From assembly GCA_002869565.1 (NCBI GenBank), contig PKUJ01000011.1, forward strand, positions 1 through 64,000: a DNA stretch of 64,000 bases, given 5' to 3'. Below, in pieces: positions 54,888 to 63,970 of the stretch; the first letter of the stretch is position 1, and the number at the start of each line of letters is the position of its first letter. The translations under genes were made by a program, and so were the position numbers. This DNA is from Arcobacter sp. (lineage in GTDB: Bacteria; Campylobacterota; Campylobacteria; Campylobacterales; Arcobacteraceae). A model generated the notes under the pieces. It worked only from the letters and a program-made list of their open reading frames with translations. It had not been told where the DNA came from and made no database searches.

Positions 54888-56933
54888 TTAAATTGGTACT
54901 TTTATGATAAAAGTTGTACCTTTATTTTTTACACTTTTACAATCAATTGTGCCTTTTAAATTTGTTACTACCAAATTATACACAATATTTAATCCCAATC
55001 CCGAGCCACCATTTGCTCTATTTGTTGTAAAAAATGGATCAAATATTTTTAATAGATTTTCTTCAGAAATACCTTTTCCATTGTCAGAATATTCTAAAGT
55101 CAGAAATTTTTCATCACTTTTTACAAGAAAAGTAATTATTAATTTTTTCCCTTCATAATATGCATGAATTATAGAATTTGATACAAAATTTGTTATTATT
55201 TGAGCAAAAAAACCAGGATAAGATGTGATTTCTAGCTCTTCATCACACTCAATTTTAAACTCAATGTCACATTTTTTGGTAAGAGTTTCAATACTAACTA
55301 AAATACCTCGAATATACTCTTTTACTCTAAATACTCTTTTTTGTTCGCTAGTTTCATCAACTGCTACTTGTTTAAAGTTTTTTATAATATCTGCTGTTCG
55401 CTCTAAATTAGAACTAATTAACTTAACTAAATCACGTGTACTGCTTAAATAATTTTCAAACTCTTCTTCTGTCATTTCTCCCTTTTTATATTTTTCATTT
55501 ATTTCTTCACTAATATAATCTAAATGAGAAGCTCCCGTAAGTCCTATTCCAACGGGGGTATTAATCTCATGGGAAACACCAGCAACTAAACTACCTAAAC
55601 CAGCTAGTTTTTCAGATTCAATTAGCTTATTTTGAGTCATTGTTAAATTTTCTATCATTGCTTCAAGTTCATCATTTGATTCTTGTAAATCAATATTTTT
55701 ATTTTCGATTTCTAATTCAAGCTCTTTTCTACTTTGAATATTTCTCCAAACGGCATGTATTAACTCTTCATTATTTAAGACAATATGCGTCAAAATAATT
55801 TCAGCTAAAAAAACTTCCCCATCCAATTTTTTATGAAGCCATTCAAATTTTATTGTTCCTTTTTCTAAACATTTTTCAATATTTGACTTTACCAAATCAG
55901 CAGATTTTCCCCCATTTGGTTGAAGTTTAGGTGATAAAAATACTGGGTCTAAATTTAAAAACTCTTCTTTACTTTTACACTTTAACATTTCTAAAAGAGC
56001 ATTATTACAAGCAACAAATTTAGATTCTTTAATTAAAGACATACCATCACAAGACTTATTAAATAAAGTTTCAAAAACCTCTTTTTCTGATTCTAATTCT
56101 TTTGTTCTTAATTTCACTTCTTCTTGGAGCTTACTATTAAATGCTAATATCTTTTCCTCTTGCTCTCGTAATCGATGAATATCTTCAACAATCTTATCTC
56201 TCATCTTTTCAAAATTTGCAGATAATATTTTTAACTCTTTCGTCCCTGATACATCTATTTTGGCATCCAGATTACCCGCTGCAATCTTTTTTGAAACGTT
56301 GGATAACATATCAACTGGCTCTAATACTTTTCTCACTATAAGTATGATAAATAACGAAATAAATAAAACAATTATCAGAGATATACTTAAAAATATCTCT
56401 CTAAATTTATACAACTCTTCATATTTGACATCTTTATTAATCCTATAACCAATAATCCAATCCCAAGGTTCATAATATTTAAAAATAACCCATCTATCAT
56501 TATCTTCTCTGTGAATTTCAAAATTACCATCTTTTTTTTCTAATATCTTTTTATATTCTAATTTATTTTTATATAAATTACTATTATGTTCATTAAATGT
56601 ATGATGAAATACAATGAATTTTTTTTCATTTATTATAAAAGGAAAAATATCATTATTATTTTTGTCAAAAACATTTTTAACAATATTTAAGGTTCCTTTT
56701 TTAAATGACTCTTCATAAGATTTTTCCATTTGTGTTTTTAATAATGTTTGGTATTTCTGATTTACAAGATAAATGATATTATCAATTTTTTCATTGTATA
56801 TCTTTTCTTGTGATATATCTATCTCTTTTTTTAAATCAGAGTATGTAAAGTAAAAGATAGCTCCTATTCCTAAAATGACAACAAAAAGGATTGAGACTAA
56901 AAGTTCCATTTTTAACGAGCTGTTTTTTATCAT
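54888..56933 (-). CDS. Hybrid-free sensor histidine kinase with periplasmic domain, HAMP and PAS
   Basis: 681 aa. Helix about 10-30, periplasmic single Cache-like domain (about 35-180), helix about 182-200, HAMP (about 200-255), coiled coil, PAS (about 285-405), HisKA with VSHEINTPVG (phospho-acceptor His) and a HATPase domain (NFVSNSIIHAYYEG, DNGKGIS, FFTTNRANGGSGLGLNIV). No response regulator gene is adjacent. It overlaps the upstream binding-protein gene by 4 nt (ATGA), so they form a unit. Confidence 0.88.
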   Translation of the reverse strand: MIKNSSLKMELLVSILFVVILGIGAIFYFTYSDLKKEIDISQEKIYNEKIDNIIYLVNQKYQTLLKTQMEKSYEESFKKGTLNIVKNVFDKNNNDIFPFIINEKKFIVFHHTFNEHNSNLYKNKLEYKKILEKKDGNFEIHREDNDRWVIFKYYEPWDWIIGYRINKDVKYEELYKFREIFLSISLIIVLFISLFIILIVRKVLEPVDMLSNVSKKIAAGNLDAKIDVSGTKELKILSANFEKMRDKIVEDIHRLREQEEKILAFNSKLQEEVKLRTKELESEKEVFETLFNKSCDGMSLIKESKFVACNNALLEMLKCKSKEEFLNLDPVFLSPKLQPNGGKSADLVKSNIEKCLEKGTIKFEWLHKKLDGEVFLAEIILTHIVLNNEELIHAVWRNIQSRKELELEIENKNIDLQESNDELEAMIENLTMTQNKLIESEKLAGLGSLVAGVSHEINTPVGIGLTGASHLDYISEEINEKYKKGEMTEEEFENYLSSTRDLVKLISSNLERTADIIKNFKQVAVDETSEQKRVFRVKEYIRGILVSIETLTKKCDIEFKIECDEELEITSYPGFFAQIITNFVSNSIIHAYYEGKKLIITFLVKSDEKFLTLEYSDNGKGISEENLLKIFDPFFTTNRANGGSGLGLNIVYNLVVTNLKGTIDCKSVKNKGTTFIIKVPI

Positions 56934-57898
56934 TTTATTAGTACCGCATTATCAATTAATTCAAAAGGGAAAACAATATTAAACTTTTTTGCTAAAGTTG
57001 TATTTATAATAATACTTGACTTTTTATTTGTAACAATAGGGATATTTTTTATATCTTCACCTTTTAAAATTTTAAGTGCCATATTCGCTACCATTTCACC
57101 TTGTTCCTCTGGTTTAAGAGGTAGAGACAAAAGAGCAAATTCGACTAAATTCCCATCTCCAGTTCCAGTGGGAATAAGAGTATTTTTAAGTGTGAAATTT
57201 TTTATCTGTTTTTTATTTTTATCCCACTCTTTTATAGACCCACCATATCCAATAATAAGAATATCCACGCTATTTTGTAAGTCAATAAACTCTTTTTTCC
57301 ACTCTTCAACTGAAGTAACTAGTCTAGCCTCCATCTTTTTATTTAACTGTTTTTGAAAATATGCTAATTCTATTCTTGTGGTCAAAGAGTCATCTTTTAA
57401 AAAACCTACTCTATCACCTTTTGAGTATTTACTTAAGATTTCAACAGTTTGAGGAACTAATTGTACCTCTTCAATACCTGTTATATTAGCTATTGGTAAG
57501 CCATACTTTTTACTAGAACCATTTATTCCACAAAAAACAACAGGAATATTACTATCTTTAAAGTAAGGTAGAATTACATATTTAAAAGCATTATCATCAG
57601 AGGTAATAATTACATCAGGTTTAAAATTTTCAATTTGATTTTTGATTTTTTGAGCTATTTTTATTTTATAGGCTTCATTATTATTTCTTTTGGAGTTCAT
57701 TTCGACTTCTCTAAACTCAAGGGGGATTTTAGATTTAGAAAGTGTTTCTTTTATACTTTTTTCAATCCCATCACTCCAATAAAGCCCAGAATGATAGGAA
57801 TTGATGTAAAAGACTTTTTTCTTGGCAATAAGATTTTCTGCTTTTATAAAGCTAAAAAATAGGAACAAAGAAAAGAAAAGAAAAAATATTTTTTTCAT
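56930..57898 (-). CDS. ABC transporter substrate-binding-like periplasmic protein (PF04392 type)
   Basis: 322 aa. Signal peptide about 1-20, then a type-I binding fold with YINSYHSGLYWSDGIEKSIKE and FKPDVIITSDDNAFKYVI. These match the ABC_sub_bind (PF04392) family. No permease or ATPase is nearby. The start of the sensor kinase overlaps its stop, so it is probably an external ligand-binding partner for that kinase rather than a transporter part. Confidence 0.8.
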   Translation of the reverse strand: MKKIFFLFFSLFLFFSFIKAENLIAKKKVFYINSYHSGLYWSDGIEKSIKETLSKSKIPLEFREVEMNSKRNNNEAYKIKIAQKIKNQIENFKPDVIITSDDNAFKYVILPYFKDSNIPVVFCGINGSSKKYGLPIANITGIEEVQLVPQTVEILSKYSKGDRVGFLKDDSLTTRIELAYFQKQLNKKMEARLVTSVEEWKKEFIDLQNSVDILIIGYGGSIKEWDKNKKQIKNFTLKNTLIPTGTGDGNLVEFALLSLPLKPEEQGEMVANMALKILKGEDIKNIPIVTNKKSSIIINTTLAKKFNIVFPFELIDNAVLIK

Positions 57899-57954
57899 AA
57901 TAAATACCTTTTATTTATTATAACACAAACTTTTCATAATTATAATAGAACATC

Positions 57955-58050
57955 TTAATTTATTATTATTGCATAACTTGTTGTAATTATAATTATGTAA
58001 ATTCCAATTACTATTAAATAATCATTTATATTTGTATTTATGTTATTCAT
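57955..58050 (-). CDS. Putative 31-residue membrane peptide
   Basis: ATG 58050 follows GGAGAAAAAA (SD ggag, 6-nt spacing). It encodes 31 residues: a polar start (MNNINTNINDY) and one strongly hydrophobic helix (LIVIGIYIIIITTSYAIIIN). The stop is at 57955-57957. The gene is too short for most finders. Its SD can be hidden in a hairpin (58051-58079). No homologue is known to me. Confidence 0.45.
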   Translation of the reverse strand: MNNINTNINDYLIVIGIYIIIITTSYAIIIN

Positions 58051-58086
58051 TTTTTTCTCCTTTTTTATAGGAGAAAAAATTCTCCT
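58051..58086 (-). promoter_or_regulatory. Mutually exclusive hairpins that hide or free the SD
   Basis: On the minus strand: element a AGGAGAA (58086-58080), loop TTTT, element b TTCTCCT (58075-58069). Element b extended (TTTTTTCTCC, 58079-58070) also pairs over 10 bp with element c GGAGAAAAAA (58060-58051), which contains the SD of the 31-aa ORF. If a pairs with b, the SD is free; if b pairs with c, it is hidden. Confidence 0.5.
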
Positions 58087-58135
58087 ATGTTATTTTTGTT
58101 TTTTTGTTTATCCTCTTCGAATCATCGTCGGACAT
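58085..58135 (-). CDS. Putative 16-residue leader peptide ORF
   Basis: ATG 58135 with SD aagga eight bases upstream encodes MSDDDSKRINKKTKIT, then TAG at 58087-58085. Its stop overlaps element a of the hairpin pair, so a ribosome ending here would cover a and let b pair with the SD of the next ORF. Small size makes this uncertain. Confidence 0.3.
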   Translation of the reverse strand: MSDDDSKRINKKTKIT

Positions 58136-58175
58136 CAATTTCTTCCTTTTTATTAAGATTTATAATTTTAGACAT
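58122..58175 (-). CDS. Putative 17-residue ORF at the start of the small-ORF cluster
   Basis: ATG 58175 follows aggattac. It encodes MSKIINLNKKEEIDVRR, then TGA at 58124-58122. It overlaps the 16-aa ORF by 14 nt. Either a short leader or a fragment of a decayed gene; no function can be assigned. Confidence 0.25.
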   Translation of the reverse strand: MSKIINLNKKEEIDVRR

Positions 58176-58201
58176 GTAATCCTATTTATATGCATAAAAA
58201 A

Positions 58202-58229
58202 AGGGGAAGAGCTAAAAAGCTCTTCCCCT
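58202..58229 (-). terminator. Terminator of typA
   Basis: AGGGGAAGAGCT (58202-58213), loop AAAA, AGCTCTTCCCCT (58218-58229): perfect 12-bp GC-rich stem, followed on the minus strand by a U-run. One of the strongest terminators in the window. Confidence 0.9.
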
Positions 58230-58255
58230 CGGATAAAATTTAGTTTTTTTAAATT

Positions 58256-60070
58256 TTATTCGTATTTAGCCTTTTTAGCTGTTCTTTTTCTAACTGTTGG
58301 ATCAAGTTCTCTCTTTCTAACCCTAACCGAGATAGGAGTAACTTCAACTAACTCGTCTTCTTCAATCCACTCTAAAGCGTTCTCTAAAGACATAACTCTT
58401 GGTGGAATAAGCTTGATAGCTTCGTCAGCACCCGAAGATCTTACATTCGATTGTTGCTTAGCTTTAATTGGATTTACATCTAAATCATTTGATTTTGCAT
58501 GTTGACCAATTACCATTCCGTTATAAACTTTATCTTGAGGTTTAATATACATGATTCCTCTATCTTGTAAGTTAAAGATTGAGTAACCAACAGCTTCACC
58601 ATTTTCCATAGAAACTAGTGCACCATATTTTCTAGATTCGACAACACCTGAGTGAGGTCTAAAATCTAAGAATGAGTGGTTCATAACACCCTCACCTTTT
58701 GTTTCAGTTAAGAACTCAGTTCTAATACCAATTAATCCCCTTGCAGGAATTTCAAATTCAAGTCTTGTATAACCAGAACCCATTGGTACCATATTTGTCA
58801 TATTTGCTTTTCTTTTTCCAAGTTTTTCAATAATTGCACCTGAAAATTCATCTGGAGTATCAATAACTAAATGCTCAAAAGGCTCAAGTGTTACTCCATT
58901 TTCTTCTTTTACGATTACTTCTGGTCTACCAATACAAAACTCAAAACCTTCTCTTCTCATGTTTTCAGCAAGGATACAGATTTGAAGTTCACCCCTACCA
59001 TTTACTTTGAATTTACCCTCACCAGTTTGCTCATAATTCATAGCAATATTAGTGTTCATTTCAGCAGCTAGTCTTTCATCAATTTTATTTGATGTTACGT
59101 ACTTACCTTCAGTTCCTGCTAATGGAGAATCATTTACTGCAAATGTTACAGATAATGTTGGCTCTTCAATATGCATTGGATCTAGTGGCATTGGATTTGC
59201 AGGATCACAAAGTGAATCACCAACATCAATAGTTTCAAAACCTGCAACAGCAACAATATCACCAGTACCAGCAGTTTTGATATCAAATCTATCAACACCT
59301 TTAAATCCAATAAGTTTTGTAACTCTACCTTTGATTTTTTCACCATCAGCTTTAACTAAAACTACAGTTTCACCCATAGAGATTGTTCCATTAAAGATTC
59401 TTGCAATACCAATTTTTCCAATGAAGTTATCATAATCAAGTGTAAATACTTGAAGTTGAAGACCATTTTCATCATCACCAACTGGCTTTGGAACTTCTGT
59501 TAAAATAGTTTCAAATAATGGAATTAAATTGTCATTTGCATCTTCTAATGCTAATTTTGCATAACCATCTCTAGCTGCAGCATAAACAACTGGGAATTCT
59601 AACTGTTCTTCAGTTGCACCCATTTGATCAAATAGGTCAAATACTTCATCAACAACTCTATCTGGATCTCCACCTGGCTTGTCAATTTTATTAATAACAA
59701 CAATTGGTCTATGACCTAATGAAAGTGCTTTCTTTACAACAAACTTAGTTTGTGGCATTACACCCTCTTGTGCATCAACAAGTAACAATACTGAATCAAC
59801 CATCTTAAGAACCCTCTCAACTTCTCCACCAAAGTCAGCATGGCCTGGAGTGTCAATGATGTTAATTCTTACATCTTTATAGTCAATAGCAGTATTCTTA
59901 GAAAGAATTGTAATTCCTCTCTCTTTTTCGATGTCATTACTATCCATTACTCTTTCAGCCATCTCTTGGTGAGCAGAAAAAGTTCCTGATTGTTTTAATA
60001 ATTCATCTACTAATGTTGTTTTACCGTGGTCAACGTGTGCGATAACGGCAATATTTCTAATATCTCTCAT
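58256..60070 (-). CDS. typA: Translational GTPase TypA/BipA
   Basis: 604 aa, the normal length. G1 [20 protein letters not shown]3 [17 protein letters not shown]4 NKID, then EF-G-like domains and the TypA-specific C-terminal domain ([24 protein letters not shown]). Ribosome-associated factor for growth under stress. A TATAAT-like element on the minus strand (ATTATA at 60103-60108) may be the promoter -10. The typical BipA start [17 protein letters not shown] is complete. Confidence 0.95.
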   Translation of the reverse strand: MRDIRNIAVIAHVDHGKTTLVDELLKQSGTFSAHQEMAERVMDSNDIEKERGITILSKNTAIDYKDVRINIIDTPGHADFGGEVERVLKMVDSVLLLVDAQEGVMPQTKFVVKKALSLGHRPIVVINKIDKPGGDPDRVVDEVFDLFDQMGATEEQLEFPVVYAAARDGYAKLALEDANDNLIPLFETILTEVPKPVGDDENGLQLQVFTLDYDNFIGKIGIARIFNGTISMGETVVLVKADGEKIKGRVTKLIGFKGVDRFDIKTAGTGDIVAVAGFETIDVGDSLCDPANPMPLDPMHIEEPTLSVTFAVNDSPLAGTEGKYVTSNKIDERLAAEMNTNIAMNYEQTGEGKFKVNGRGELQICILAENMRREGFEFCIGRPEVIVKEENGVTLEPFEHLVIDTPDEFSGAIIEKLGKRKANMTNMVPMGSGYTRLEFEIPARGLIGIRTEFLTETKGEGVMNHSFLDFRPHSGVVESRKYGALVSMENGEAVGYSIFNLQDRGIMYIKPQDKVYNGMVIGQHAKSNDLDVNPIKAKQQSNVRSSGADEAIKLIPPRVMSLENALEWIEEDELVEVTPISVRVRKRELDPTVRKRTAKKAKYE

Positions 60071-60220
60071 AAATTAAGTTCACTTTACATTAAATTTTCG
60101 CGATTATACTAAAACTTGGCTTAAATTAAGTTATAAATAATACATTGATTTCAATTTAATTTCAAAGTTAATAATAAAGTATATCTATTATAAAGACACT
60201 ATTTATACTCCTATACTTGT

Positions 60221-60226
60221 TATAAT
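60221..60226 (+). promoter_or_regulatory. Promoter -10 of glsA
   Basis: TATAAT at 60221-60226 preceded by TTGT, 27 nt before the glsA ATG. No clear -35, as is common in this phylum. Confidence 0.4.
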
Positions 60227-60253
60227 TCTAAAAACAATTATAAAAAGAGCAAT

Positions 60254-61171
60254 ATGAACTATCAAAACATACTTGAAGAGATTCAAGAAGAGATTAAACC
60301 TTTTTTAGAAGAAGGTGCTTTAGCAGATTACATTCCAGCTTTGGAAAATGTAAATGGCAATGATTTTGCAATGAGCATAATTACTTTAAATGGAGAAGAA
60401 TTTCATATTGGATGTAGCGATAAAAACTTCTCAATACAAAGTATTTCAAAAGTTTTTACTTTCACTTTAGCCCTTCAAAACTATGGTAGAAAATTATATG
60501 AAAGAGTTGGGCATGAACCTTCTGGTGATCCATTTAATTCCCTAGTACAACTTGAATATGAAAATGGTATTCCTAGAAATCCTTTTATAAATGCCGGAGC
60601 AATTGTTACAACTGATAGATTAATCTCTATATATAAAGATAATACTTTTCATGAAGTTTTAAAATTCATAAAAAATGCATCAAACTACAATACCATTGGT
60701 TATGATGAAGAAATTTTCAAATCTGAACTAAGTCACGGATTTATGAATCTTGCACTCATTAATATGATGAAAAGTTTTAAGAATATCGATAATGAAACAA
60801 ACAGAGTTATTGAAACATATTTTAAGCAGTGTTCAATTTTAATGACTACAAAACAGTTAGCGCATGCAATGTTATTTTTAGCAAACCATGGAGTTAATCC
60901 TCTTACAAATGAAGTTTTAGTAAGTGAATCAAAAGCCAAAAGAATTAATTCAGTTATGTTAACTTGTGGGCATTATGATGCATCAGGAGACTTTGCTTAT
61001 AGAGTGGGACTTCCTGGAAAAAGTGGTGTGGGAGGGGGAATTGTTGCTATCGTACCAAAAAAGATGGCAATTTGTGTATATAGTCCTAAATTAAACAAAC
61101 AAGGGAATTCACTTGTTGGTACAAAAGCCTTAGAACTTTTTACTACAAAAACGGGCTTATCAATTTTTTAA
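60254..61171 (+). CDS. glsA: Glutaminase
   Basis: 305 aa. Beta-lactamase-like fold with catalytic Ser in FSIQSISKVFTFTLAL (SxxK), then NPFINAGAIV, VSESKAKRINSVMLTCGHYDASG, and PGKSGVGGGIVAIVP. Hydrolyses glutamine to glutamate and ammonia. SD aaagag before ATG. Divergent from typA. Confidence 0.93.
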   Translation: MNYQNILEEIQEEIKPFLEEGALADYIPALENVNGNDFAMSIITLNGEEFHIGCSDKNFSIQSISKVFTFTLALQNYGRKLYERVGHEPSGDPFNSLVQLEYENGIPRNPFINAGAIVTTDRLISIYKDNTFHEVLKFIKNASNYNTIGYDEEIFKSELSHGFMNLALINMMKSFKNIDNETNRVIETYFKQCSILMTTKQLAHAMLFLANHGVNPLTNEVLVSESKAKRINSVMLTCGHYDASGDFAYRVGLPGKSGVGGGIVAIVPKKMAICVYSPKLNKQGNSLVGTKALELFTTKTGLSIF

Positions 61172-61174
61172 AAA

Positions 61175-61216
61175 GATTATGAATATTTTTTAATAATTTA
61201 TTCATAATCTATTCAT
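61175..61216. promoter_or_regulatory. TATTCAT direct repeat and palindrome before the cytochrome gene
   Basis: TATTCAT at 61199-61205 and 61210-61216 is an 11-bp-period direct repeat. GATTATGAATA (61175-61185) and TATTCATAATC (61199-61209) also form a perfect 11-bp inverted repeat, which may end glsA transcription. The same TATTCAT unit recurs at 61940-61990 and 63953-63970. Confidence 0.5.
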
Positions 61217-61264
61217 AAAAAAAATATATAATTCCGAAAAAATTATAATTTTTAAGGAATATTA

Positions 61265-61924
61265 ATGAATCAATCTTATATTTGGACTTTACCTACCCGT
61301 ATTTTTCATTGGAGTTTTGCACTACTAATAACTATCTGCCTTTTAACAGATGATGATTTAATGGCAGTACATGCAATCTCTGGTTATCTAATATTAGTTC
61401 CTCTTACTTTTAGATTTTTTTGGGGATTTTGGGGTCCAAAGTATTCAAAATTTAAAGATTTTCCTTTAGGAATTCAAAGAGCAAAAAATTTTGCAAAAAA
61501 TGTTTTAACTGGAGATGAAATCTATGTTGGACATAATCCTCTAGCTTCATATGTAATGTTAAGTATTTTAATAATAGCACCAATCATAATATTTACAGGA
61601 ACTTTAGCACTTGGCTCTGAAGAAGCTCAAGGAATATTTGCAAGTTTAGAAAAAGATAAGATATTTAAAAAAGTACATGAATTTTTCGCAAACTTTTTAT
61701 ATCTTCTACTGTTCTTACATCTAGGAGGGATTTTTGTAGATAGATTAATTCATAAAAAACATAAAACATTGAATTCAATATTTAATGGTTATAAAAATAC
61801 TAAAAAAGATGAAAGCATAAAATTAAATCTTTTTCAAAAATCTTTTTCGTTATTTTTTATGTTTTTATTTTTAATATTTGCAAGTTATCTAATTTTTAAT
61901 ACGACTAATCAATTTATCTATTAG
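61265..61924 (+). CDS. Cytochrome b561-like diheme membrane protein
   Basis: 219 aa, four to five membrane helices. Haem-binding histidines are plausible in TRIFHWSFALL, MAVHAISGYLI, KVHEFFANFLYLLLFLHLGG. This fits the Ni/Fe-hydrogenase b-type/cytochrome b561 superfamily. It passes electrons between a membrane quinone and a periplasmic partner, often a small cytochrome c encoded nearby; none is seen here. It lies in the TATTCAT-repeat neighbourhood with the next gene. Confidence 0.8.
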   Translation: MNQSYIWTLPTRIFHWSFALLITICLLTDDDLMAVHAISGYLILVPLTFRFFWGFWGPKYSKFKDFPLGIQRAKNFAKNVLTGDEIYVGHNPLASYVMLSILIIAPIIIFTGTLALGSEEAQGIFASLEKDKIFKKVHEFFANFLYLLLFLHLGGIFVDRLIHKKHKTLNSIFNGYKNTKKDESIKLNLFQKSFSLFFMFLFLIFASYLIFNTTNQFIY

Positions 61925-61928
61925 TCGT

Positions 61929-61990
61929 ATATGAATTTTTATTCATATTCTATTATCTATTCATTCACTATTTATTCATTTTTTATTCAT
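61929..61990. promoter_or_regulatory. TATTCAT repeat cluster and palindrome before the phosphoglycerol transferase gene
   Basis: ATATGAAT (61929-61936), TTTT, ATTCATAT (61941-61948) is a perfect palindrome. TATTCAT occurs at 61940, 61958, 61973 and 61984; the last two are 11 bp apart. The sequence lies 39-100 nt before the ATG at 62029, over the likely promoter. Confidence 0.5.
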
Positions 61991-62028
61991 AAATGACATA
62001 TATACTTCTAAAAAATCTAGGAAATTAA

Positions 62029-63927
62029 ATGACTCTATTATCTCAACTTATTAAATATTATTTTTATATGATAGCTATCTTTTTTACGGGAAGACTTGCC
62101 CTTTTTATATTATATTTTGATTCATTCAAAAATAGTGATGTAAATTATTGGTTAACTTTTATTTATGGTATTAGGATGGATACAATAACTGCCTGTATGC
62201 TTTTATTACTCCCTACAATACTTTTATGTTTTTCACCAAAACTAATAGAAAAACTAGTTGGTAAATTTTTAAAAATCTATTTTTTAATCGTTTTATCTTT
62301 TTTAATCTATATTGAGTTTGCAACTTTCCCATTCTTTGCACAATATGACGTAAGACCAAATTATCTTTTTGTAGAATATTTAGCATATCCAAAAGAACTT
62401 TTTTCAATGATATTTTCAAAATATAAAAAAGAGTTGTTTATCACTTTTTCTATAATTGCTCTATTTGTATTCTTATATACAAAATATTCAAATGATAATA
62501 CAAAAAAAGTTTTCAAAATTCATTACCTAAAAAGAATTTTATTATTTATTCCCCTACTTATAATCTTATTTATTGGTATACGTTCTTCATTTGGACATCG
62601 TCCTGCAAATAATTCTGATGCCCTGTACTCTTCAAATAGAATAATAAATGAACTTACGAAAAATTCTCTTTATAGCATAGGTTATGCAATTTATGCAAAT
62701 TCAAAAAATAGTAACAAAATCAAAAACTATGGAAAGATGGATATAAAAGAAGCTCTAAATAGAGTGAAAAAAAGAATAAATATTGAAAATTCTGATGAAG
62801 CAAGTGTATTTAAAAGATTAGTAAAAAGTAATTTTAAATCCAATAATCCAAAAAATCTTGTAATTTTTTTACAAGAGAGTATGGGTTACCAATTTGTTGA
62901 AGCAGTTGGAGGAGAAAAAGGTATAACTCCACATTTAAATAAACTAAGTAAAGAAGGTATTCTTTTTTCCAATCTTTATTCAAATGGAACAAGAAGTGTT
63001 AGAGGAATAGCAGGTGTGACTTCAGGAAACTTTTCAGTTCCAGGGAAAGGTGTAGTAAAAAGAAATAAAGCACAACATGATTTTTTTACATTCTCTTCTT
63101 TACTTAAACCTTATGGATACAAAACTTCATTTATTTATGGAGGAGAAAGTAGATTTGATAATATGAAAGAGTGGTTTTTAGGAAATGGATTTGACAAAAT
63201 TATTGATCAAAGTAAATTTAAGAACCCATCGTTTGTTGGTACTTGGGGTGTAAGTGATGAAGATTTAGTTACAAAAGCAAATGAAGAGTTTAAAACTTTA
63301 TATAAAAATAAACAAAAATTTGCATCTTTAATGTTCTCAACATCAAATCATTCACCTTTTGATTTTCCAGAAGATAAAATTGCTTTAGTAAAAGATGTTG
63401 ATAAAAAAAGTGTGAAAAATGCAGTTAAATATGCAGATTTTGCAATAGGAAAATTTATAGAACAAGCAAAAAAAGAAGATTATTATAAAGATACAATTTT
63501 TGTAATTCTTGCAGATCATAATGTTAGAATTTATGGTAACGATGTTCTCCCAGTAAATATGTTTCAAATCCCAGGCTTAATTTTAGGGAAAGATATAAAA
63601 CCAATGAATTATGAAAATATTTCTAGTCAACCTGATGTTTTAGCAACTGCACTAGACTTAATTGGTTTAGATTTAGAATATCCTATTATGGGAAACTCTA
63701 TTTTTAGTGATAAAAAACAGAATATTTCATTAATGCAGTTTTATGATACATATGCTTTAAGAGTAAATGATAAGGTCTCTATAGTAAGACCATTTCAAGA
63801 ACCTACTACATATTTATATAAAAATAAAAAACTTATTCAAACATCGAAAGATGAAGAGTTAGAGAAAGATGCACTAGCTTTTGTCATCTCCTTAGACTAC
63901 ATATACAATAAAAAACTCTATAAATAA
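62029..63927 (+). CDS. LTA synthase/MdoB-like sulfatase-fold membrane enzyme
   Basis: 632 aa. Five membrane helices (about 5-210), then a periplasmic alkaline-phosphatase-fold domain (about 275-600). Motifs: FLQESMGYQFVEAVGG (metal-binding Glu), NLYSNGTRSVRGIAGVTSG (catalytic Thr), STSNHSPFDFPE and VILADHNVR. These match phosphoglycerol transferases (LtaS, OpgB/MdoB) that move phosphoglycerol or phosphoethanolamine onto envelope glycans or lipids. The NGTRSVRG form is nearer the Gram-negative OpgB type. Acceptor unknown. Confidence 0.85.
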   Translation: MTLLSQLIKYYFYMIAIFFTGRLALFILYFDSFKNSDVNYWLTFIYGIRMDTITACMLLLLPTILLCFSPKLIEKLVGKFLKIYFLIVLSFLIYIEFATFPFFAQYDVRPNYLFVEYLAYPKELFSMIFSKYKKELFITFSIIALFVFLYTKYSNDNTKKVFKIHYLKRILLFIPLLIILFIGIRSSFGHRPANNSDALYSSNRIINELTKNSLYSIGYAIYANSKNSNKIKNYGKMDIKEALNRVKKRINIENSDEASVFKRLVKSNFKSNNPKNLVIFLQESMGYQFVEAVGGEKGITPHLNKLSKEGILFSNLYSNGTRSVRGIAGVTSGNFSVPGKGVVKRNKAQHDFFTFSSLLKPYGYKTSFIYGGESRFDNMKEWFLGNGFDKIIDQSKFKNPSFVGTWGVSDEDLVTKANEEFKTLYKNKQKFASLMFSTSNHSPFDFPEDKIALVKDVDKKSVKNAVKYADFAIGKFIEQAKKEDYYKDTIFVILADHNVRIYGNDVLPVNMFQIPGLILGKDIKPMNYENISSQPDVLATALDLIGLDLEYPIMGNSIFSDKKQNISLMQFYDTYALRVNDKVSIVRPFQEPTTYLYKNKKLIQTSKDEELEKDALAFVISLDYIYNKKLYK

Positions 63928-63935
63928 TCTTACAA

Positions 63936-63970
63936 AATAGAATATGAATTTTTATTCATATTCTATTCAT
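63936..63970. promoter_or_regulatory. Long palindrome and TATTCAT repeat after the phosphoglycerol transferase gene
   Basis: AATAGAATATGAAT (63936-63949), TTTT, ATTCATATTCTATT (63954-63967): perfect 14-bp stem. TATTCAT occurs at 63953-63959 and 63964-63970, period 11. It can serve as terminator and as the third member of the TATTCAT repeat family; a gene beyond the window may use it. Confidence 0.5.
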
